Source: Chloroflexota bacterium (GTDB taxonomy: Bacteria; Chloroflexota; Dehalococcoidia; UBA3495). Taken from it: a DNA stretch of 9,888 nt. Below, one piece after another: positions 5,714 through 9,888 of this stretch (within the stretch, counting starts at the first letter, position 1; every line of letters starts with the position of its first letter). The stretch spans positions 1 to 9,888 of the forward strand of contig JACZRM010000047.1 in NCBI GenBank assembly GCA_022576105.1, written 5' to 3'. A program made the translations under genes and the position numbers. Below the pieces are notes generated by a model that was not told the origin of the DNA, did no database searches, and saw only the letters and a list, made by a program, of their open reading frames with translations.

Positions 5714-7066
5714 TCAGACGACCAGGGCGTCGAAAACGTCATCCAAATTGGGCAGAGTCTCCAGAGACCAGAGCAGGTCAAGGGCTTCGTCGCATTGCCG
5801 GTCAGTGATGGTGGGCATGGCCAGGCGGCGGAACTTGCCGCTAATCTCCGAGTCGCTCAGGGGGTTGTTGCGGTGGCCTTTGGGATTGGCAGTGGCGGCG
5901 ACTATCTTCTCTCCGGAGTTGGTGGTTATCTCTATTCGGCAGTTGTACTCCAAGGAGTATTTATCGGTGAAGGCCGGGTCTTCCTCGATGGTCATTTTGG
6001 CCATCAAATCCCGCAGGGTTGGGTCGCTGATTCGCTGGTTGGTGAAGGTGGCCGGTGTTACCGCTCCGTCCTGCAAGCTCACCGCCACCAGGAAGGGGAT
6101 GCTGTGGTCGGCGGTTTCACGAGTCTTGGGGTCCCACTTTTCCGGTTCGGTTGATGGGCTGCTGACGGCTCTGCTGTAGGTGGAAACTCGGATGGACTTG
6201 ATCTCGGCCAGGTCAACCTGGGGCCGCAACTCTATGGCCAGACCGATGGGAGCCTGAGTGTGAATCTGCGAGGGGTAGAACTTGAAGGTGCTGTTGTTGA
6301 TGCGGAAAGGCTCGTCCCCCCCGCCGAACTGGTCAAACTGTACCTGATGACCCAGGACCGACTCCCAGAGACCTTTCCTTCCTTCAAAGGGCTGGAAGGG
6401 CCCTTCCATGCCTTCCCGGGCCAGCTGGGCGGCAAAAATCCCGGCCTTGGTGGCGCTGGCGGTAGCGCAGCCCTTCCACATGGACAATTCACCAGTTCGG
6501 GTAACGTTCAGTGGCACGTTGGGCACAGTGGCCAGGGCGATGGCGTGGGCCATTTGCTCTGGTTCTAGGCCCATCACCTTGCCCGCGGCGCAAGCTGCGC
6601 CAATGACACAGAGCAAACCCTGGTCCCAACCCGAATCGGGCACCTGATCGGCGATGCGGCAGAAGACCTCATAGGCCAGGGCGATGGCGGTAATTAGAGT
6701 CTTACCATCGGCGCTCAGGGTATCGCCAACCGCCAGGGCCGCCGGTATCATGTCGCTGGGGTGGCCGCCGCCGGGGGAAAAGTAGGCGTCGTTGCAGTCC
6801 AGGTAGCGCACCATTACTCCGTTGGCAAATCCGGCCTGGTCCATCGAGCTATAGTCTTCAGTGCCCAGGATTCGCGATGGCATGCTGCTGGTTACGCTGC
6901 CGGCCAGCCGCCGCGCGATTTTGGCCGGTTCGGATAAATAGCCGCCCATGGCGCAGCCCAGGGTGTCCACCAGGGTGCGCTTGATCTGGTGCACCGTCGC
7001 CGGGTCCAGGTCTTCGTAGCTCAAGTTGCAGGCATAGGAACTCAGCAGTTCGGTGGTCTTATCCAT
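5714..7066 (-). CDS. MmgE/PrpD family protein
   Basis: The protein has 450 residues, the normal length for the MmgE/PrpD (2-methylcitrate dehydratase-like) family. The helical N-terminal domain carries the usual features: VDTLGCAMGGYLSEPA near 33-48, FANGVMVRYLDCNDAYF near 80-96, and HPSDMIPAALAVGD near 101-114, including the conserved Asp/Asn and His residues around the active-site cleft. The C-terminal alpha/beta domain starts around 265 and includes FKFYPSQIHTQAPI and the late ending SGKFRRLAMP. Relatives include 2-methylcitrate and cis-aconitate-type lyases and dehydratases, but many paralogues have no known substrate. The missing propionate-pathway partners (methylcitrate synthase, methylisocitrate lyase) argue against a plain prpD role here. 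The ATG start has a good ribosome binding site (GGAG, five bases away). It lies 153 bases downstream of the MarR gene on the same strand. Confidence 0.92.
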   Translation of the reverse strand: MDKTTELLSSYACNLSYEDLDPATVHQIKRTLVDTLGCAMGGYLSEPAKIARRLAGSVTSSMPSRILGTEDYSSMDQAGFANGVMVRYLDCNDAYFSPGGGHPSDMIPAALAVGDTLSADGKTLITAIALAYEVFCRIADQVPDSGWDQGLLCVIGAACAAGKVMGLEPEQMAHAIALATVPNVPLNVTRTGELSMWKGCATASATKAGIFAAQLAREGMEGPFQPFEGRKGLWESVLGHQVQFDQFGGGDEPFRINNSTFKFYPSQIHTQAPIGLAIELRPQVDLAEIKSIRVSTYSRAVSSPSTEPEKWDPKTRETADHSIPFLVAVSLQDGAVTPATFTNQRISDPTLRDLMAKMTIEEDPAFTDKYSLEYNCRIEITTNSGEKIVAATANPKGHRNNPLSDSEISGKFRRLAMPTITDRQCDEALDLLWSLETLPNLDDVFDALVV

Positions 7067-7219
7067 TAAAACTCCATTACATTGACGCCACCGTAGGTTA
7101 GGACGGTTTAGCGGTTTGGGTCAGGGCGTGGCGGCTTTGTATGATACGGTCTTGACTACTGATGGTAGGAACGGTCCTTAAACCAGCTCGCCGCTACCCA
7201 TGGTTTCTCACGCACAATC

Positions 7220-7669
7220 TTAGCCTTTCTTCGCTTCCCGAACCTTGGAAAATATTCGGCGCAGCGCTTTGACATCTTCCCGATTCAAGTAACACATGAA
7301 GCGCTCCTCAACTCGACTACTGTGTCCGGGACTTACCCGGTGATAAGCGGCTTGGCCCGCCGGAGTGATGACGCAGTAAACAACCCGGCGGTCTTCGGGG
7401 CAAGGCTCCCTCTTGACCAGCCCCGCGCTGCACATGCGATCAATGAGGCGAGTCAGACTGCTGGGCACCAGTACCAGGGATTCCGCCAGTTCATGCATCC
7501 GAAGGCGGCCTTCTGGCGCTACGATCAAGTGAGCCAAGACATCGAACCAAGCTAGCAGCATGTCCTGGTCCGTCTGCATGTGCTGGTCCAGCTGGTGCAT
7601 CACGGTTCCAAAGGTTTGCACGAATTCTCGCCATCCCTTTGCCTGTTCTTCATCAAGCGGTCTGTTCAT
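7220..7669 (-). CDS. MarR-family transcriptional regulator
   Basis: This 149-residue protein has the MarR layout: an N-terminal helix for dimerisation, a winged helix-turn-helix at about 38-110, and a C-terminal dimerisation helix. The recognition region is LAESLVLVPSSLTRLIDRM (61-79), followed by the wing CPEDRRVVYCVITPAG (90-105); the DRR in the wing is a hallmark of the family. MarR proteins bind palindromic DNA as dimers and are usually released by small aromatic or oxidising ligands. Start: ATG with a plausible AAGG ribosome binding site. The gene is divergent from the MBL lipoprotein gene, with 145 bases between them that hold a promoter and inverted repeats, so the likely target is its own region. 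It may also control the MmgE/PrpD gene behind it. Confidence 0.92.
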   Translation of the reverse strand: MNRPLDEEQAKGWREFVQTFGTVMHQLDQHMQTDQDMLLAWFDVLAHLIVAPEGRLRMHELAESLVLVPSSLTRLIDRMCSAGLVKREPCPEDRRVVYCVITPAGQAAYHRVSPGHSSRVEERFMCYLNREDVKALRRIFSKVREAKKG

Positions 7670-7702
7670 GGCTCTACCTTACCATCAATTCATTCCATAG
7701 AC

Positions 7703-7740
7703 AATTATTGCACATTAATCTATTGCGATTACAAATAATT
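7703..7740. promoter_or_regulatory. Candidate MarR operator, inverted repeat over the divergent promoter
   Basis: AATTATT (7703-7709) and AATAATT (7734-7740) are perfect inverted arms about three helical turns apart, and an inner TTG/CAA nearly extends them. Between them lie two similar blocks, TATTGCACATTA (7706-7717) and TATTGCGATTA (7721-7731). The right arm and the second block overlap the -35 region of the + strand promoter, as expected for a repressor site. The assignment to MarR is inferred from position. Confidence 0.45.
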
Positions 7741-7751
7741 ACCGGTATACT
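7723..7751 (+). promoter_or_regulatory. Promoter of the MBL lipoprotein gene
   Basis: A -35 hexamer TTGCGA (7723-7728) and a -10 hexamer TATACT (7746-7751) are exactly 17 bases apart, matching the primary sigma consensus at 4 and 5 of 6 positions. The start of transcription would be near 7758, about 57 bases before the ATG. Confidence 0.6.
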
Positions 7752-7759
7752 TCCATGCG

Positions 7760-7788
7760 AAACAGTTGTACATGGGACTAAACTGTTT
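7760..7788 (+). promoter_or_regulatory. Inverted repeat at the transcript start of the MBL lipoprotein gene
   Basis: AAACAGTT (7760-7767) and AACTGTTT (7781-7788) are perfect eight-base inverted arms with 13 bases between. They start just after the predicted transcript start and end 12 bases before the strong ribosome binding site. This could be a second operator, or a leader stem-loop that affects mRNA stability or translation. Confidence 0.5.
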
Positions 7789-7800
7789 AGGCCAAATTAG

Positions 7801-7809
7801 AAGGAGGGA
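7801..7809 (+). promoter_or_regulatory. Strong ribosome binding site
   Basis: AAGGAGGGA lies about six bases before the ATG at 7815, one of the strongest such sites in the window. It fixes the start of the lipoprotein and suggests high translation. Confidence 0.8.
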
Positions 7810-7814
7810 CCCTC

Positions 7815-8906
7815 ATGAAGCGAGCCAAATTTCTGGTGCCATTACTACTGGCGTTAGCTCTGGCACTAGCCGCCTGTTCCGGGCAAACCGATGTCACCAG
7901 GGTGGTAACCGCCACTCCCGGCCCAACGCCCGAACCCATAGTGAAAGAGGTTTTGGTTACTCCGACCCCTCCCAGCGTCGCTCCAGTCCCTGCTACGGCT
8001 TCCGGTCCCGCCATTCCCCAGGATAAAGGATACCTGGTCGAGGAAATCGGCGACGGTCTATATTGGGTGACCGAGGGCGCGTACCAAGTTATGTTCCTCA
8101 CCACCGGTGAAGGCGTAATCGCCGTGGACGCCCCACCATCCATTGGTGAGAAATACCTCCAAGCTATCGCCGAGGTGACCGACGAGCCGATTACTCACGT
8201 CATTTACAGCCACTCCCACGCCGATCACATCGCGGCGGCGAGCATGTTCCCCGCCAACGTAGTGATTATTGCCCATGAAGAAACGGCTTCCCAGTTAGAG
8301 CGAATCAACGACCCCAACCGCACCTTCCCCTACGGGGTGTTCGTGGGAGGGTCCGATGTTCCAATGCCTACAGTCACCTTTACCGACCGCTACACCCTGG
8401 AGGTCGGCAGCCAGACTCTGGAATTATATTACGGTGGCATCAACCATGAACCGGGCAACATTTTCATCTACGCCCCTGACCAGAAGGTGCTCATGCTAGT
8501 GGACATAATCTTCCCGGGTTGGACGCCTTTTGAGGACTTGGCTCTGGCCGAAGACATACCGGGCTACATACAAGCTCACGCTCAAGCCCTATCCTACGAA
8601 TTCGAAACCTTCATCGGTGGGCACCTAAATCGGCTGGGCGACCGCAGGGATGTGGAAATACAGCAGGAGTACATTCTGGATATGCAGGCAAACGCCGCCC
8701 AGGCGCTGCAGACGGTTGACTTCATGGCTATCGCCCAGGAAATCGGATTTGGAAATCCGTGGCTGCTGTTCGACACTTATCTGGACGCTGTGTCCGAAGA
8801 ATGCGCGAAGTTGACGCTGCCCAAATGGCAAGACCAACTGGGTGCCGCGGACATATGGACCGTTGAACATTGCTTTAAGTTAGCCGAGAGCTTGCGGATA
8901 GATTAA
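7815..8906 (+). CDS. Metallo-beta-lactamase-fold hydrolase, predicted lipoprotein
   Basis: The protein has 363 residues. The N-terminus is a lipoprotein signal: KRAK, a hydrophobic core, and the lipobox LAAC with the lipidated Cys at 21. A Thr/Pro-rich linker follows (about 27-68, e.g. VTATPGPTPEP and VTPTPP), as common in secreted proteins of Chloroflexota. The MBL domain carries a full metal set: HSHADH (H133, H135, D137, H138), H211 in INHEPGN, D230 in LMLVD and H270 in IGGH, which fits a two-metal site. The C-terminal part (about 275-363) is helical and unassigned. The protein probably acts as a hydrolase outside the cytoplasmic membrane. Such enzymes cleave lactones, lactams, thioesters, phosphoesters or sulfate esters; which one cannot be read here. 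It has its own promoter and strong ribosome binding site and is divergent from the MarR gene, which likely regulates it. Confidence 0.9.
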   Translation: MKRAKFLVPLLLALALALAACSGQTDVTRVVTATPGPTPEPIVKEVLVTPTPPSVAPVPATASGPAIPQDKGYLVEEIGDGLYWVTEGAYQVMFLTTGEGVIAVDAPPSIGEKYLQAIAEVTDEPITHVIYSHSHADHIAAASMFPANVVIIAHEETASQLERINDPNRTFPYGVFVGGSDVPMPTVTFTDRYTLEVGSQTLELYYGGINHEPGNIFIYAPDQKVLMLVDIIFPGWTPFEDLALAEDIPGYIQAHAQALSYEFETFIGGHLNRLGDRRDVEIQQEYILDMQANAAQALQTVDFMAIAQEIGFGNPWLLFDTYLDAVSEECAKLTLPKWQDQLGAADIWTVEHCFKLAESLRID

Positions 8907-8918
8907 TGCTGTTAAAGA

Positions 8919-8952
8919 CCCGGGTGGGAAAGAAATTTCTCTCCCGCCCGGG
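8919..8952. terminator. Bidirectional terminator between convergent genes
   Basis: CCCGGGTGGGA (8919-8929) pairs with TCCCGCCCGGG (8942-8952) with one G-T pair, and the inner AGAAATTTCT (8931-8940) is itself a perfect palindrome. It sits 12 bases after the lipoprotein stop and 41 bases after the LLM stop on the other strand. On the - strand it is followed by TCTTTAA, a partial T-run; on the + strand no T-run follows. Confidence 0.7.
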
Positions 8953-8993
8953 ATCCGACGGATGAGGCCAGTGCCGCCAGGTGGATCAACAAC

Positions 8994-9836
8994 TTACCGC
9001 AGCACCGCTTCAGCCATTCGCTCCAACTGCTCGCCCATTTCCGCTTCGGTGTCAACGTGCTCCGGCCGCACCACCACTCGGTCGGCCCCGGCGTTGAGCA
9101 GCGATTGCACCTGATCCCGGTCTGGGAGTTGTCCGTAGACCGATATGGTCAAAGACTTGGGGTCTCGCCCCAATTCCGCCGCCATCGTATCCAGCATTGC
9201 CCGACTCTTTTCCAGCTCGGCCGGAGTGATGCGATTGGGCATCCAGCCGTCTCCCCAGGTGGCTACTCTCCGCAGCACGTTCTTAGCCATGCCCCCCAGG
9301 ATCACCGGCGGATGGGGCTTTTGCACCGGTTTGGGATTGCAGATGACCGGGGGGAAGTCGTAGTAGTGGCCGTGGAACTCAGCTTCGTCCTTGGTCCAAA
9401 GTTCCTTCATCACCGCGATCGATTCGCGTATCTGCGTCCACCGATGGTCAAAGTCGCCGCCCATGATCTCGGTTTCCTCACGGTTCCAACCCGCGCCGAT
9501 GCCGAACAGGAATCGGCCTCCGCTGAACCGGTCCAGGCTGGCAATTTCCTTGGCCAACAGCAACGGGTTTCGCTCCGGGACCAGAGTTATGCCGGTGCCC
9601 AATTTGATGGTGGTGGTTACGCCGGAGGCCCGGGCCAGCGCCATGTACGGGTCGGTGAAATGGGCGTAAGTTTCCGGTATGGGCCCGCCGCTGGGGAATT
9701 GACTGGCGCTTTGCACCGGCAGTATTGGGTGCTCGGCGTACCAGATGGACTCGAATCCCAACTCTTCAGCTTTGCGGGCCATGAAGGCCGGATCAATGGT
9801 GTAGGCTGGCAGCGGTACTGATGTGCCGACGTTCAT
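8994..9836 (-). CDS. LLM-class flavin/F420-dependent oxidoreductase
   Basis: The protein has about 280 residues and belongs to the luciferase-like monooxygenase superfamily, in the group usually called LLM class F420-dependent oxidoreductase. Visible marks include GFESIWYAEHPILPVQ near 28-43, the KLGTGITLVPERNPLLLAKE segment in the 80s-90s, the flavin/F420-pocket segment RFSGGRFLFGIGAGWNREE, and KPHPPVILGGMAKNVLRRVA followed by GDGWMP. Enzymes of this group use reduced F420 or FMN on many small substrates; the substrate cannot be inferred. Two ATGs stand in tandem (9839 and 9836). The ribosome binding site AAGGAGA lies only about three bases from the first and about six from the second, so I chose the second. 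The same frame is open to the window edge, but that stretch contains the binding site and is unlikely to be coding. The gene converges on the MBL lipoprotein gene and shares its terminator. Confidence 0.92.
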   Translation of the reverse strand: MNVGTSVPLPAYTIDPAFMARKAEELGFESIWYAEHPILPVQSASQFPSGGPIPETYAHFTDPYMALARASGVTTTIKLGTGITLVPERNPLLLAKEIASLDRFSGGRFLFGIGAGWNREETEIMGGDFDHRWTQIRESIAVMKELWTKDEAEFHGHYYDFPPVICNPKPVQKPHPPVILGGMAKNVLRRVATWGDGWMPNRITPAELEKSRAMLDTMAAELGRDPKSLTISVYGQLPDRDQVQSLLNAGADRVVVRPEHVDTEAEMGEQLERMAEAVLR

Positions 9837-9849
9837 CATGATTCTCCTT

Positions 9850-9888
9850 TTAGTTGTCTGCCGGTTGGGGCATGGTGGTCCTGGATTC
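9850..9888 (-). CDS. Possible 3' end of another gene (cut by right edge)
   Basis: On the - strand a frame open from the window edge reads ESRTTMPQPADN and stops at TAA (9850-9852), ten bases before the LLM start and just before its ribosome binding site. That spacing is typical of an operon, but twelve residues are too few to identify a gene and the open frame could be chance. Confidence 0.25.
   Translation of the reverse strand, partial: ESRTTMPQPADN

Noticed and set aside
5714..7066. Reading the MmgE/PrpD protein as a dedicated 2-methylcitrate dehydratase (prpD)
   Set aside because: The other methylcitrate-cycle genes are absent nearby, and the family contains many paralogues of unknown substrate.
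9057..9821. Long open frame on the + strand opposite the LLM oxidoreductase gene
   Set aside because: It is the antisense shadow of a well-conserved gene in GC-rich codons; its translation shows His/Arg/Gln-rich low-information sequence and no domain.
1..9888. CRISPR array, tRNA, rRNA, insertion sequence or phage genes
   Set aside because: No regularly spaced repeats, no tRNA-like cloverleaf and no transposase, integrase or phage motif was seen on either strand.

Overview
This window looks like chromosomal DNA of moderately high G+C from an environmental, probably uncultivated bacterium. My best guess is Chloroflexota, possibly a Dehalococcoidia/SAR202-type lineage. The evidence is indirect: a lipoprotein with a Thr/Pro-rich linker right after the lipobox (typical of Chloroflexota secreted proteins), a flavin/F420 luciferase-like oxidoreductase near an MmgE/PrpD protein, an RskA-type anti-sigma factor, and short dispersed palindromic repeats between genes. 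No rRNA, tRNA, CRISPR array, transposase or phage gene was seen.

Layout, left to right. (1) The 3' part of a thiamine-diphosphate enzyme of the acetolactate synthase type enters from the left edge on the + strand; its frame is broken at a G5 tract near positions 40-44. (2) A repeat-bearing spacer follows. (3) Next is a 484-residue + strand protein with two ThyX-like (flavin-dependent thymidylate synthase) domains in tandem, in which the signature motif is split between the copies. (4) A gene-poor stretch (2254-2679) carries a two-hairpin REP-like element, followed by a very small zinc-ribbon gene on the - strand. (5) A - strand unit, read right to left, encodes a SirB1-type transglutaminase-like/TPR protein, an ECF sigma factor and its membrane-anchored RskA-like anti-sigma factor. 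The last two overlap by 20 bases. (6) Still on the - strand come a MarR regulator and an MmgE/PrpD protein. (7) A metallo-beta-lactamase-fold lipoprotein is transcribed divergently from marR across an AT-rich region with a good promoter and two inverted repeats. (8) An LLM-class oxidoreductase converges on the lipoprotein gene, and the two share a hairpin that can act as a bidirectional terminator.

How the parts may work together. The sigma/anti-sigma pair forms a standard envelope signalling module: RskA holds the sigma factor at the membrane through a zinc-binding N-terminal domain until a signal releases it. The MarR gene and the MBL lipoprotein gene share a promoter region whose inverted repeats suggest local repression or autoregulation. 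Together with the MmgE/PrpD and LLM enzymes this could be a small-molecule catabolism or detoxification neighbourhood, but no substrate can be read from the sequence. I do not see a clear new multi-gene system. The most unusual single item is the tandem ThyX-like protein with complementary halves of the catalytic motif.
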